Below are positions 9,225-18,164 of a stretch of 64,000 nucleotides of DNA, piece after piece. Positions within the stretch are counted from its first letter, which is position 1. Each line of letters begins with the position of its first letter. A program made the position numbers and the translations under genes. This DNA is from Rhodoblastus sphagnicola (GTDB lineage: Bacteria > Pseudomonadota > Alphaproteobacteria > Rhizobiales > Beijerinckiaceae), in NCBI RefSeq assembly GCF_002937075.1, contig NZ_NHSJ01000038.1:62001-126000 (forward strand), read 5' to 3'. The notes beneath the pieces were generated by a model. That model was not told where the DNA came from. It ran no database searches and saw only the letters and a program-made list of their open reading frames with translations.

Positions 9225-10484
9225 ATGATCGGCGCCCCCCTTGAGTCCGGACGCGGGAGCGCGGCTCTCGATTTGCTGATCGTGCTGCCGTCGACGTCGT
9301 TTGGGGGCGCGGAGAAGCATACGCAGGATCTTTGCGAAGCCTTCGCGGCCGCGGGCATGCGCGTGTCGCTGCTGTCCACCGCCGAATGTCTGGATCATCC
9401 GGCCTGGCGCGACGCCGCCCAAGGCACAATGAGCGGCAAGATCGGCGCGAAAATCGGCGCCCCCATCGAATGGCGCGACACCGACACGTTCGAAGCCAAT
9501 GTGGCCAGGCAGAAGACCTGCATAGAACAGGTTTTGCGCGCGCGGCGCGCCGATTGCGCCATTGTCTGCGCGCCCTGGCCCCATTACGCGTTGGGGCTGC
9601 AAGAGGCGCTCGCCGAACACGGCGTGCCGCACCTGACCGTCGCCCATCTGTTTCCGCGTCCGGGAACGCAGGCGTGGAGCGAATTGCCGGTCATGCTCGG
9701 CTTCGGCGGCGGCGCCCAGGAGTCGCATTCGGCCTGGGTCGGCGTGTCCTGGCCCGTCGCGCGCCGCATCGAGCACATGTTCCAATTGCCGCCGCATTCG
9801 GCGACCCATATCGCCAATGGGGTGGATGTTGTCCCGCTTGCGCCGGACGAGCGCCGCCGCAGGCAGGCGGACGCGCGCGCGCGGCTCGGCCTGGAGCCGG
9901 ATCGGAACATCGTCCTCGTCCTAGGCCGACTGGACGCGGCCAAGGGCGCCGATCTGCTGCCGGACCTCGCGGAGGGACTGGCGGACCTCGACGCGCTGGT
10001 CGTCGTCGCCGGCGCCGGCGCGCTGCGCGCTGCGCTGGAAACCTCGCCGGCCGCGCAAGCCGGCGTGTTGCGCCTGGTCGGCCACGCCAACAATGTGTCC
10101 GACTGGCTGTTCGCCGCCGACGCGCTGCTGATGCCCTCGCGGCTGGAGGGGCATCCGCTGGTGTTCCTGGAAGCCGCCGCGCGCCGCTGCCCGGTGGTCG
10201 CCACCGACGCCGCCCTGGAATGCTATGGTCAGGCCAAGCACCAACTCGCGCTGGTCGCGCCCACCGACGATGTCGCGGCGCTGACCGCGCAGACGCGGCT
10301 GGCGCTGACCGACCGGAACGCGGGGGCCGCGCGCGTCGATCACGCCTTCGCGACGGTGCGGCGCGACGACAAGGCGGCCATGATCTCCGCCTACAAGTCG
10401 CTGCTGCGCAGGCTCATCGCCCGCGAGCTTTTGCGCGCCCGAAATCCCGCCGCGCCAGCCAGCGAGGCGCGCCATGGCGGCTGA
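9225..10484 (+). CDS. Glycosyltransferase family 4
   Basis: This 419-residue GT-B enzyme probably transfers a sugar from a nucleotide donor with retention. The N-terminal domain has LPSTSFGGAEKHTQDL near residue 22, the usual glycine-rich acceptor loop. The C-terminal domain has VLVLGRLDAAKGADLL near 230 and LMPSRLEGHPLVFLEAAAR near 301, which carries the donor-binding E-x7-E pattern. The ATG at 9225 is used; a TTG two codons upstream is possible. The 3' end overlaps the next gene by 11 nt, indicating translational coupling with the GT2-GT4 fusion and membership of one operon. Donor and acceptor unknown. Confidence 0.85.
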   Translation: MIGAPLESGRGSAALDLLIVLPSTSFGGAEKHTQDLCEAFAAAGMRVSLLSTAECLDHPAWRDAAQGTMSGKIGAKIGAPIEWRDTDTFEANVARQKTCIEQVLRARRADCAIVCAPWPHYALGLQEALAEHGVPHLTVAHLFPRPGTQAWSELPVMLGFGGGAQESHSAWVGVSWPVARRIEHMFQLPPHSATHIANGVDVVPLAPDERRRRQADARARLGLEPDRNIVLVLGRLDAAKGADLLPDLAEGLADLDALVVVAGAGALRAALETSPAAQAGVLRLVGHANNVSDWLFAADALLMPSRLEGHPLVFLEAAARRCPVVATDAALECYGQAKHQLALVAPTDDVAALTAQTRLALTDRNAGAARVDHAFATVRRDDKAAMISAYKSLLRRLIARELLRARNPAAPASEARHGG

Positions 10485-13086
10485 CGTCGAAGCGGTCGTG
10501 ATCATCCCGGTGTTCCGACAGCCGGCCCTTCTGGTCGAGGCTGTGGAATCCGTCCTGAGCCAGGACGCCGCTTGCGAGATCCGCGCGCTCATCGTCGATG
10601 ACGGCTGTCCGTTGCCGCAGACGCGATCCGTGGGGCTGAATTACGCGCGGGCGAGCGCCGGCAAGGTGGTCTATCTGCGCCGCCGCAACGGCGGCCTCAG
10701 CGCCGCGCGCAATTTTGGCGTCGCGCACGCGCTGCGCCTGTTTCCCGGTTTTCGCTCCGTCTTCTTCCTCGACGCCGACAATCGCCTCGCGCCGACCGCG
10801 CTGCGCAAGATGACGGCCCTGCTGAACGGCGCCGGCCCGGAGATTGGCTGGGTCTATCCCGACATCGACACGTTCGGCCTGACCGAGAACTTTTCCGTCG
10901 CGGGCGATTATTCGGTTCTGGCCCATTTGCGCGAAAACTTCTGCGAAGCCGGCAGTCTGGTGTCGCGCCGCGTGATCGACGCCGGCGTTCGCTTCGATGA
11001 ATCGATGCGGCGCGGTTTCGAGGACTGGGACTTCTGGCTCCAGGCGGCGCGCAAGGGGTTTCGCGGCCTCCACGCGCGCGATTGCGGCTTTCAGTACCGG
11101 CGCCGCGCCGAAAGCATGTTGTCCGGGGCGGAACGCCAACGCGAGGCCATTCTCACGGACATGCGCGAAAAACACGCGCCGCTGCTGCGGGCGCGCGGCC
11201 TGATTCGCCTGGAGGAGCGGGAAGCGCCGCGCTTCGCCAAATTCGAGCCGGGGATGACGGGCGTCGAACTGTTCGTCGATCCGCGCCGGCGCCAGACCAT
11301 CGACCTCGCGGAAGCAAACCGGCGTCTGGCGCGGGCGCGGCGCGCGCGCCAGCAGGCGTTTTTCCCAGGCATTCTGGTGTTTTCCGCGCCGGGCGCGCTG
11401 GCGCGTCTAGCCAACGCCCGCCTCGACCGCGCCGTGCTGTGGCGCGCGCAACGCCTGCTTGACGATCGCGCCATCGTCGCCGTCCGGTTCGACGCCGACG
11501 CCAAACGCCTGGGGATCGAAACGCGCGACGCCGCAAATCCTGACGCCCTCGCCGGGGCGGCGCTGCTGGTCGCGCGCGCGGACGCCTTGACCGCCCCCGA
11601 CGCCCCGTCGGAAACGCTGAACGACCTGTTTTCGCGCACCGGCGCCGAACTGGCGGCCCGCGCGCCAGACCTGTCCCTTGCGTTCACGGACCTGCCCGTT
11701 TTCGCGACCGGCATCGTCGAAGACCTGCGTCACGCGCGAAAAAACTTTTCGACGCAAAATCCGGATTGGCGCCGCGAATGGCGCCACCCGCGTTGCGACA
11801 TCAGCGACGCCTACGCCCTGATCGAGCCGATCGGACCGGTGCTGCCCCTCGTCGCCGATCCCGCCCGTCCCCAGGTCGGGTTCATCCTGCCGCTGGTGGC
11901 GTTCGGCGGGGTCGAAAAGGTCGTGCTGAATTATGCCCGCGTCGTCCGCGACCACGGCTGCGACGCGCATCTCTTCGTCATTCGCGAAAACGAGGTCGCG
12001 CTGGCGGACGAGGTCCGGGACATTTTCCAGAGCGTCGCTTTCATCGATCACGAAGGGGCGCGGGCCGACGCCTGGGACCAGATCTATCACGCCGCCGGCG
12101 CCTCCAATTGCGCGCGAACGGATTTCATCCCCGACGGGCTCGGTCTGCTCGCGACCATGGACATCGTGCTCAACACCCATGCGCTGGCCGCCCACAGCCT
12201 GATGGCGGGATTGCGCCGCCAGGGGACGCGGACATATGTCGGCCTGCATCTCGTCGAGCTTTCGGCGCACGGCCATCCGATGGGCAGTCCCAACGTCGCC
12301 GTGGGCTTCGAGCATGTCTATGACGGCTTCCTGGTGATTTCGGAACAGTTGCGGGCCTGGTGCATGGCGCGCGGGGTTCCCGCCGACAAGATCCTGCTCG
12401 CGCCCAATGTCGCGTCCTATCGCGCGGATCCCGAGGCCATCGTCCGCGCCTTGACCCGGCGGGCGCGCCGGTCGAAAGGCGACGCCTTGCGCGTGCTTTA
12501 CCTTGGCCGTCTGGACAGGCAAAAAGGCATCGACCGTCTGGAGGAGATCATGCGGGCGACCGACCGGGACAGCATGGAATGGCGCGTGATCGGAGGCGCC
12601 GTGCTGGACGCGTGCGTCGAGGAGGCGCGACTCGCCGCATTGCTCGGACAGCCCGTCGAGCCGCCGCTCGACGCGCCCGCCGCTCTCGACGAGGTTTTTG
12701 GCTGGGCCGACGTGCTTGTGCTGCCGTCGCGTTTCGAAGGCGCGCCGCTCACCGTGCTCGAAGCCCAACGCTTCGGCTGCGTGCCGATCATCTCAAGAGT
12801 CGGCGCGGTCGAGGAGATGATCGCGGATGGCGTCGATGGATTTCTCATCGACGCTTCGCGTTCGGAGACGAGGATCGTCGAGGATTTCGTGGCGCGCCTG
12901 CGCGATCTCGCCGGCGCGCCGGAGCGCCTCGCCGCCGTGGCGCGCGCGGCGGCGACGCGACAGGCGGGCGCATCCTGGGACGCCAGCCTGCGCGACTGGC
13001 TGGCGCACGCCCTGCCCCAAGCCGGACAGACACCCGGACCCGAGACCGGGAGGCATCCGGGCCGACCGAACCCCGAGAGCGCATGA
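10474..13086 (+). CDS. Bifunctional GT2-GT4 glycosyltransferase
   Basis: This 870-residue fusion carries a GT2 domain at the N-terminus and a GT4 domain at the C-terminus. The GT2 part has VVIIPVFRQPALLVEAVESV (about 8-27), NGGLSAARNFGVA (about 73), the metal site FLDADN (about 98) and an EDWDFW acceptor motif (about 181). The GT4 part begins near 468 (GFILPLVAFGGVEKVVLNYA), with VLYLGRLDRQKGIDRLEE near 672 and LPSRFEGAPLTVLEAQRFG near 748. The 200-residue linker has no recognised motif. It starts inside the previous gene and its TGA directly abuts the ATG of the next, so the three genes are probably translated as a unit. The protein may add two successive sugars. Confidence 0.85.
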   Translation: MAADVEAVVIIPVFRQPALLVEAVESVLSQDAACEIRALIVDDGCPLPQTRSVGLNYARASAGKVVYLRRRNGGLSAARNFGVAHALRLFPGFRSVFFLDADNRLAPTALRKMTALLNGAGPEIGWVYPDIDTFGLTENFSVAGDYSVLAHLRENFCEAGSLVSRRVIDAGVRFDESMRRGFEDWDFWLQAARKGFRGLHARDCGFQYRRRAESMLSGAERQREAILTDMREKHAPLLRARGLIRLEEREAPRFAKFEPGMTGVELFVDPRRRQTIDLAEANRRLARARRARQQAFFPGILVFSAPGALARLANARLDRAVLWRAQRLLDDRAIVAVRFDADAKRLGIETRDAANPDALAGAALLVARADALTAPDAPSETLNDLFSRTGAELAARAPDLSLAFTDLPVFATGIVEDLRHARKNFSTQNPDWRREWRHPRCDISDAYALIEPIGPVLPLVADPARPQVGFILPLVAFGGVEKVVLNYARVVRDHGCDAHLFVIRENEVALADEVRDIFQSVAFIDHEGARADAWDQIYHAAGASNCARTDFIPDGLGLLATMDIVLNTHALAAHSLMAGLRRQGTRTYVGLHLVELSAHGHPMGSPNVAVGFEHVYDGFLVISEQLRAWCMARGVPADKILLAPNVASYRADPEAIVRALTRRARRSKGDALRVLYLGRLDRQKGIDRLEEIMRATDRDSMEWRVIGGAVLDACVEEARLAALLGQPVEPPLDAPAALDEVFGWADVLVLPSRFEGAPLTVLEAQRFGCVPIISRVGAVEEMIADGVDGFLIDASRSETRIVEDFVARLRDLAGAPERLAAVARAAATRQAGASWDASLRDWLAHALPQAGQTPGPETGRHPGRPNPESA

Positions 13087-15060
13087 ATGGCTGAACTTCT
13101 GGTCGCAACCAACGATCTCGCGGATTTTTTCGACGCCTCTTCGCCCGCCGTTCTGGTCGGACCCGCGTTTTTCGCGGCATTTCGCAAATGGGAATCGGGC
13201 TGGCGCGTTTTTGCGGCGCGCCTCGACGAGTCCGGCGATTTTCGCGTCACGCAGGATCTGGACCGCGCCTTGTCCCCGCACGTTGACCCGGCCCTCTGGA
13301 CGCGCGCGCCGAGCTTTCCCGCGCATATTCTGGCGCTGCTCGACAGCGCGCCGCTCGCCCTGGACGCCTTCGCGTCGCACCTGCCGCCGCCGGTCATCAC
13401 GGTCGCAACCGCCGAGGACGCCCTCGCCCGGTTCGCCGCATTGCTGACCGGGGAAATCTCCGCCAACGCCGTGGCGTTGACGCAGGCCCGCGCGGCCCTG
13501 TCCGAACTGCGCCGCGAGAACGAGACGCTTCATGGCGTCATGGCCTGCGCCCTCCAGGCGCTTGGCGGCGGGCCGATGGGCGCGGCGCGGCTGGTCTTCG
13601 CCTCGGGAGTCGCGGCGGAGGGCGGACCCGTCCATGCGGCGCCCGAGGGACGGGCGCTGGCGCGCCAGACCCTGAGCCTGCCGCTGCAAAACCTCACGAC
13701 GATCTCGCTGCGAATCGCCGAGGCCCGCTGTTCCAGCCAAGCCTGGCTCAAGGTCAGGCTGCTGGGGGCCAGCGCCGGCCTGATTCACGGATCCTGGCTG
13801 ATCGAGGGCGACGCGCTCCGGCCGGGCTGGCTCGGCCTCGATCTGCGTTTCGTGCTGGGCGACCTGATGGAAACAGCGCAAATCGAGATCGAAACCTTGC
13901 TGCCGATGGGCGACGCGCTGGCGTTGAGCCTCGATCCGGCCGAGACCGAGCCGTTCCTCGCGCTTCAAAGCGGCGGCGCGCCTGTTCCGCGCGGGCTGGC
14001 CCTGCGCGTCCATCGCGGCGATTTCGGGCGCCGCACGCTGGCGCCGCTATACTGGAACGGGTCCGACATCGGCTGTTCGGCTGCGTTCGACCAGATGCCG
14101 CTGCGGCTGGCGCCACGGCGCTGGAGCGAGATCGGCGTGATCGAGGGCGCGGTGGACTTCGTCGCGCTCGGCGGCGAGCCGCCGCGTCCCGTGCTCGCGC
14201 TCACGCCCGAGCAGCCGGCGACGATTGGGCTGAGCGCGCTGAATTTCCCGGGCTGCGATGTCCTGGAGATCGGACTCACGCTGTTGCGCAACCCCGCCCA
14301 GGCGATCCGGTTTCTCGCCGAGCTTCGCGCTGATGGCGTGGACATTGATCCCCAACCCTGGCGCCGCCTCGGCGGCTCGACCGACCTGTTCGTTTTCGCC
14401 CTGGAGATTCCGTCGATGGACTCCGGCTTCGATCTGCGCTTGACGGCCGAACTGGTCGAGGGCGCGGGACCGGCCCTGCTCGAACTGACGTCGATCGCGG
14501 GCCTGCGCCTGCAAAATCGACCCCGACCGCGCCTGCATCCCCCTGCGCGCGCCGGCGCAACGCGGCCCTGGGAAGAAGAGCTTCGCGCGCGCGCGCCGGC
14601 CGAAATCTGCTCCGGCGTGTTGGTCGATCATCTCCTGCGCAACGCGGACGATTACGCGCATATCGACCTGACGGTTTACGACCTCAATATCGAAGAAGCG
14701 TTCTACCCGGCGATCCGCTTCAAACTGGTGAAAACGGGCGCGTCGCCGGCGCTGGAGTTTCGCCGACTGCCCGACTGGCCCGGCGGATTCGACGTCTGGC
14801 CGGACCTGACGGTTGACGCCTATGGCTCTTATGTTCGCGTGCGCCCGGAGGCGGAAGAACTCGACCGCCTGCTCGCCATGATGTCCGAGCGCGACGGCCG
14901 CATGATGAGGACGCTCGCCTCGGCCTTGCCGCAAATCGTCGCCATGGCGCTGCACGATCCGCGCCTCGCCGACGAGGACAGCGAGTCATGGGCCGCTGCG
15001 GCCGCGCAATTCGCCGAACTGGCGCAAGTCCGCGCGGCGACGCTGGCGCGGGAGGTCTAA
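13087..15060 (+). CDS. Hypothetical protein of the polysaccharide operon
   Basis: This 657-residue protein is not recognised with confidence; it may belong to an uncharacterised DUF family found beside glycan clusters. The ATG follows the previous stop with no gap. No signal peptide or transmembrane helix is evident, so it is probably cytoplasmic. Residues about 135-160 (ALTQARAALSELRRENETL) look like a short coiled coil. The middle (about 200-480) is rich in beta-type alternation. The C-terminal block has EEAFYPAIRFKLVKTG and a helical tail. Similar split layouts occur in proteins that scaffold glycosyltransferases, but that is analogy only. It is the last gene before a perfect hairpin terminator. 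Confidence 0.7.
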   Translation: MAELLVATNDLADFFDASSPAVLVGPAFFAAFRKWESGWRVFAARLDESGDFRVTQDLDRALSPHVDPALWTRAPSFPAHILALLDSAPLALDAFASHLPPPVITVATAEDALARFAALLTGEISANAVALTQARAALSELRRENETLHGVMACALQALGGGPMGAARLVFASGVAAEGGPVHAAPEGRALARQTLSLPLQNLTTISLRIAEARCSSQAWLKVRLLGASAGLIHGSWLIEGDALRPGWLGLDLRFVLGDLMETAQIEIETLLPMGDALALSLDPAETEPFLALQSGGAPVPRGLALRVHRGDFGRRTLAPLYWNGSDIGCSAAFDQMPLRLAPRRWSEIGVIEGAVDFVALGGEPPRPVLALTPEQPATIGLSALNFPGCDVLEIGLTLLRNPAQAIRFLAELRADGVDIDPQPWRRLGGSTDLFVFALEIPSMDSGFDLRLTAELVEGAGPALLELTSIAGLRLQNRPRPRLHPPARAGATRPWEEELRARAPAEICSGVLVDHLLRNADDYAHIDLTVYDLNIEEAFYPAIRFKLVKTGASPALEFRRLPDWPGGFDVWPDLTVDAYGSYVRVRPEAEELDRLLAMMSERDGRMMRTLASALPQIVAMALHDPRLADEDSESWAAAAAQFAELAQVRAATLAREV

Positions 15061-15062
15061 TA

Positions 15063-15097
15063 CGAAATCCGAATGATCCATTCGGATTTCGTTTTTC
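15063..15097 (+). terminator. Intrinsic terminator of the glycan operon
   Basis: A perfect 13-bp stem, CGAAATCCGAATG at 15063-15075 with CATTCGGATTTCG at 15079-15091 around ATC, is followed by five T. It begins 2 nt after the stop of the 657-residue protein. The stem is symmetrical and AT-rich for this genome, so it may itself be a mobile or repeated palindrome. Confidence 0.7.
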
Positions 15098-15145
15098 GTT
15101 CGCGCGGAATTCCGCTTCCACCTCAAGGAAGTCCGAGCGATTTTG

Positions 15146-15183
15146 TTTCCGCGAATCGCGAAGCGATCCAGCGGAAACCGTAT
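15146..15183. repeat. Palindromic intergenic repeat, copy 2
   Basis: TTTCCGC at 15146-15152 pairs with GCGGAAA at 15171-15177. ATCGC at 15155-15159 pairs with GCGAT at 15163-15167 around GAA. CCGTAT follows. It is related to positions 1-38: the T-A pair at repeat positions 4 and 29 in copy 1 is a C-G pair here, so pairing is maintained. It abuts the transposase remnant. Confidence 0.6.
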
Positions 15184-15294
15184 TACACGCCCGAACTACA
15201 GCCAGCCGAAACGCTGTGGGCGCTGGTCGACGAACCCCTCGTCAACAAACATATCGCGACGATCGACGAACTCGACGACATCATCGGAAAAAGA
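15178..15294 (+). pseudogene. IS630-family transposase C-terminal remnant
   Basis: About 39 codons read PYYTPELQPAETLWALVDEP and then LVNKHIATIDELDDIIGKR. This matches the C-terminal DDE-domain block of IS630-type transposases (PYSPELNPxExxW, where the E is the last catalytic acid). No upstream transposase, start codon or inverted repeats of a whole element are present. The reading ends at about 15294, exactly where ccmI-like coding potential begins on the other strand. It is a relic, not a functional gene. Confidence 0.7.
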
Positions 15295-15299
15295 GCGCC

Positions 15300-15458
15300 G
15301 GCGGGATCGATCAGGCCGCGGGACAGGTCGGCGATCACGGCCCGATAAAATGCGACATCGGCCTCGCCATCCCAAACCTGTCCGGCGGGCCGCCACAGGG
15401 GCCACAGGACGATCAGGACAGCGAGGCCAGTCAGAATTACGAAGACAAACAAGATCAT
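15300..15458 (-). pseudogene. Truncated ccmI-like cytochrome c biogenesis gene
   Basis: About 53 residues from the ATG at 15458 give a hydrophobic segment (MILFVFVILTGLAVLIVLWP) followed by VAFYRAVIADLSRGLIDPA. This is the arrangement of the CcmI/CycH N-terminus: one membrane helix, then the YR-x-L-x-E-l-x-rdl-x-rGlI segment. The normal protein of about 350-400 residues is cut after residue 53 by the transposase relic. No other ccm gene is adjacent. The identification rests on a short segment. Confidence 0.5.
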
Positions 15459-15504
15459 CGGGGAAATGAGCGATTCCCCGACGCCATTGCAAGCAGGCCG
15501 CGCC

Positions 15505-17109
15505 TCAGAAGATCGTGCGGAACAGCCAGTACAACCCGCCCGAGAGCAGCATGGCGACCGGCAGCGTCAGCACCCAGGCCATGGCGAGGTTGCGCAGGGT
15601 GGACAATTGCAGCCCCGAGCCATTGGCCGCCATGGTTCCGGCGACGCCGGACGACAGCACGTGGGTGGTGGAGACCGGCAGGCCGAACGCATCCGCCGCG
15701 CCGATCGTGCCCATGGCCACCAGTTCCGCCGCGCCGCCTTGGGCGTAGGTCAGGTGGGTCTTGCCGATCTTCTCGCCGACGGTGACGACGATGCGCTTCC
15801 AGCCGATCATGGTGCCGAGGCCCAGCGCGATGGCGACCACGATCTTGACCCAGGACGGGATGAACTTGGTCGCCTGGTCGATCGAACCCTTGTATTTCTT
15901 CAACGTGCCGACATCGGCGGCCGAGAGTTCGGCTTCCTTGTCCTTCATCAGGAAGCGGATGGCTTCCGAGGTCAGGTACATATCGTTACGGGTGTTGCCG
16001 ACCTGATCGAGCGGGACCTTGTCGATGGAGCCATAGGTCTGCACCTGTTTGGAAATGTCCTTGAGCAGGAGCGACAGCGCGGGATAAGTGCCGCCGCTGA
16101 TCTCGTGGCGGGAAATATAGGCGGTCACCACCGGGCGGGGATCGCCGATGATGCTGTAGCCGGCGGCTTTGGAATCGACGACGCTGGAGGCGGCCTGCGA
16201 CGTCTGCACGAATTCGCTAATATGGCTCGCCGGCAGCGACTTGTTCAGGGCGTAGGAGGTGGGCACGGTGCCGATCAGGATCAGCATGATCAGGCCCATG
16301 CCCTTCTGGCCGTCGTTGGAGCCATGGGCGAAGGAGACGCCGGTGCAGGTGAAGATCAGCAGGCCGCGAATCCACAGCGGCGGCTTGGCCTGGCCCTTGG
16401 GGGCTTCGTAAAGCTCCTTGTTCTTGACGATCAGCTTGAGCAGCAGCAGCAGGCCGCCGGCGCAGAGGAAGCCGACCATCGGCGACAGCAGCAACGCATA
16501 GCCGATTTCGGTGGCCTTGCCCCAATCGACGCCCGAGGTTCCATCCCGGCCGCGCATCAGGGCGTTGGCGACGCCGACGCCGATGATCGAACCGATCAGC
16601 GTGTGGGACGACGAGGCCGGCAGGCCCAGCGCCCAGGTGCCGAGGTTCCAGATGATCGCCGCGATCAGCAACGCGAACACCATGGCGAAACCGGCGTCCG
16701 AGCCGACTTGCAGGATCAGTTCGACCGGCAGCAGCGACACGATGCCGAAGGCCACGGCGCCGGTGGAGGTCAACACGCCCAGGAAGTTGAAGAAGCCCGA
16801 CCAGGCGACCGCGATCGGCGCGGGCAGCGAACGGGTGTAGATGACGGTGGCCACCGCATTGGCGGTGTCGTGGAACCCGTTGACGAACTCGAAGCCGAGC
16901 GCGATCAGCAGCGCCGCGCCCAACAGGACGAACGGCCAGACCTTGGCGATGTGGGCGTCCGGCCCGAGGTCCGAATAGATCGACCAGGCCGCGAACAGCA
17001 GGCCGGCGACGCCGATGGCGAACAGGGCGTAGATCGTCTTGGTGTCGGAGGGATGGTCCAGCTGGGGCCGGGCCACCGTCTCGGTCGGCGAGGCTGACGC
17101 GATACTCAT
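15505..17109 (-). CDS. PiT-family inorganic phosphate transporter
   Basis: A 534-residue inner-membrane symporter for phosphate (or metal-phosphate) driven by protons or sodium. Multiple hydrophobic helices flank two inverted signature repeats: FEFVNGFHDTANAVATVIYT near residue 75, and VSFAHGSNDGQKGMGLI near 260. GLPASSSHTLIGS and GLPVSTTHVLSSG are the matching re-entrant motifs. A hydrophilic loop of about 130 residues (about 290-420) lies between the halves, as in PitA-like proteins. The ATG at 17109 follows AAAGGAC; an upstream in-frame start would extend into an unlikely leader. It stands alone, convergent with the region 2 debris and downstream of the efflux operon. Confidence 0.9.
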   Translation of the reverse strand: MSIASASPTETVARPQLDHPSDTKTIYALFAIGVAGLLFAAWSIYSDLGPDAHIAKVWPFVLLGAALLIALGFEFVNGFHDTANAVATVIYTRSLPAPIAVAWSGFFNFLGVLTSTGAVAFGIVSLLPVELILQVGSDAGFAMVFALLIAAIIWNLGTWALGLPASSSHTLIGSIIGVGVANALMRGRDGTSGVDWGKATEIGYALLLSPMVGFLCAGGLLLLLKLIVKNKELYEAPKGQAKPPLWIRGLLIFTCTGVSFAHGSNDGQKGMGLIMLILIGTVPTSYALNKSLPASHISEFVQTSQAASSVVDSKAAGYSIIGDPRPVVTAYISRHEISGGTYPALSLLLKDISKQVQTYGSIDKVPLDQVGNTRNDMYLTSEAIRFLMKDKEAELSAADVGTLKKYKGSIDQATKFIPSWVKIVVAIALGLGTMIGWKRIVVTVGEKIGKTHLTYAQGGAAELVAMGTIGAADAFGLPVSTTHVLSSGVAGTMAANGSGLQLSTLRNLAMAWVLTLPVAMLLSGGLYWLFRTIF

Positions 17110-17208
17110 CGTTCGGGTCCTTTCGTAGGGCAACTGGACCCGCACTATGGTCAAGGACATTACGTTAATATGACAAAGCGCGACATTCGGCGCTTTTCCC
17201 CGGCCAAT

Positions 17209-18150
17209 TCAATAGCGCCAGCCCCGGGTCCAGAAGCGCCAGGCCCAGCCGAACTCGGCGGAAAAGCTCTCGCGCGGACCGATGGCTATGGTGGCGGTGA
17301 GGCCGGCGCGCAGCGGCGTGTCCTCCGGCACGGCGCCGAAGGCGATGCGCACGGGAATGCGTTGCGCCAGCCGCACCCAGGTAAAGACGGGATTGACGCT
17401 GGCCAGCGTCGCGCCGCCGGCGCCGCCGTCCTGATCGGCGATGCCGCGGCTGATGCTGTCGACCTTGCCGGTGAGCACGCGGTCGGGATAGCCCATCAAG
17501 ACGTAGCGCGCCTCGTCGCCGGGATGGATGGCGGCGAGCTGGGTCTCCTCGAAATAGCCGGCGAGCCAGAACGACTCGCTGTCGATCAGCGCGAGATTGG
17601 CCTGTCCGGCGGCGAGGAAATCGCCCCGGCGCAGACGCAGGTTGGTGACCACGCCATTGACCGGCGCGCGCACGATGGTGCGTTCGAGATTGAGCTCGGC
17701 GGCGGCGAGCGCCGCGCGGGCCTCGTTGACGGTTGAAGCGGCCCCGCGCGAGTCCAGGGCGTATTGCCGCTTCTCCTCGGTCGAAACCGAGAGTTCTGTG
17801 AGTTGGGCGCGGCGGCGCGCCTTTTCCTCCGCCAGTTCCGCCGCGTGTTGCCGGGTCTCCAGCGCGGCCTTGGCGGCGTCCACCGCGATTCTGTAAGCGC
17901 GGGGGTCGATGACGAAGAGAATGTCGCCCTTGTGGACGGTCTGGTTGTCGCTGACGCGCAGCTCGACCACGGTTCCGGAAATTTCCGGCGCGATGCTCAC
18001 CGTTTCCGCGCGCACCCTTCCGTCGCGGGTCCAGGGCGAGATCATGTAATGGCGCCACAGAGCGGTGGCGAGCAGCACGGCGACGATGAGCGCCGCGCCC
18101 GAGAGCAGGAAGGTGCGGATGCGGCGGAAGAGATTTTTGTGGAGGGTCAT
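17209..18150 (-). CDS. HlyD/EmrA-type membrane fusion protein
   Basis: A 313-residue periplasmic adaptor of an efflux system. One N-terminal membrane helix (about 10-32, FLLSGAALIVAVLLATALW) is followed by the biotinyl-lipoyl-like half TVSIAPEISGTVVELRVSDNQ, a coiled-coil hairpin rich in Ala/Glu/Arg (about 90-150), and the second half IVRAPVNGVVTNLRLRRGD. This is the AaeA/EmrA pattern. The ATG at 18150 lies 14 nt beyond the DUF1656 stop; the longer in-frame start at 18195 would overlap that gene. It is the last gene of the marR-FUSC-DUF1656-HlyD operon and probably carries substrates of the FUSC pump across the periplasm. Confidence 0.87.
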   Translation of the reverse strand: MTLHKNLFRRIRTFLLSGAALIVAVLLATALWRHYMISPWTRDGRVRAETVSIAPEISGTVVELRVSDNQTVHKGDILFVIDPRAYRIAVDAAKAALETRQHAAELAEEKARRRAQLTELSVSTEEKRQYALDSRGAASTVNEARAALAAAELNLERTIVRAPVNGVVTNLRLRRGDFLAAGQANLALIDSESFWLAGYFEETQLAAIHPGDEARYVLMGYPDRVLTGKVDSISRGIADQDGGAGGATLASVNPVFTWVRLAQRIPVRIAFGAVPEDTPLRAGLTATIAIGPRESFSAEFGWAWRFWTRGWRY

Positions 18151-18164
18151 TTTGGCGCTTTGAG

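Larger units (their letters stand above)
15061..15504. other. Intergenic junk region with decayed genes
   Basis: This 444-nt stretch between the glycan operon and the phosphate transporter has no intact gene. In order it holds a perfect hairpin (15063-15091), a palindromic repeat (15146-15183), an IS630-like transposase tail (15178-15294) and a ccmI-like gene start (15300-15458, minus). It looks like a recombination or insertion scar. Confidence 0.65.

Noticed and set aside
15196-15492. Alternative minus-strand frame of 98 codons in the debris region
   Set aside because: Arg-rich translation without homology pattern; the overlapping frame from 15458 has the membrane helix and CcmI-like segment.
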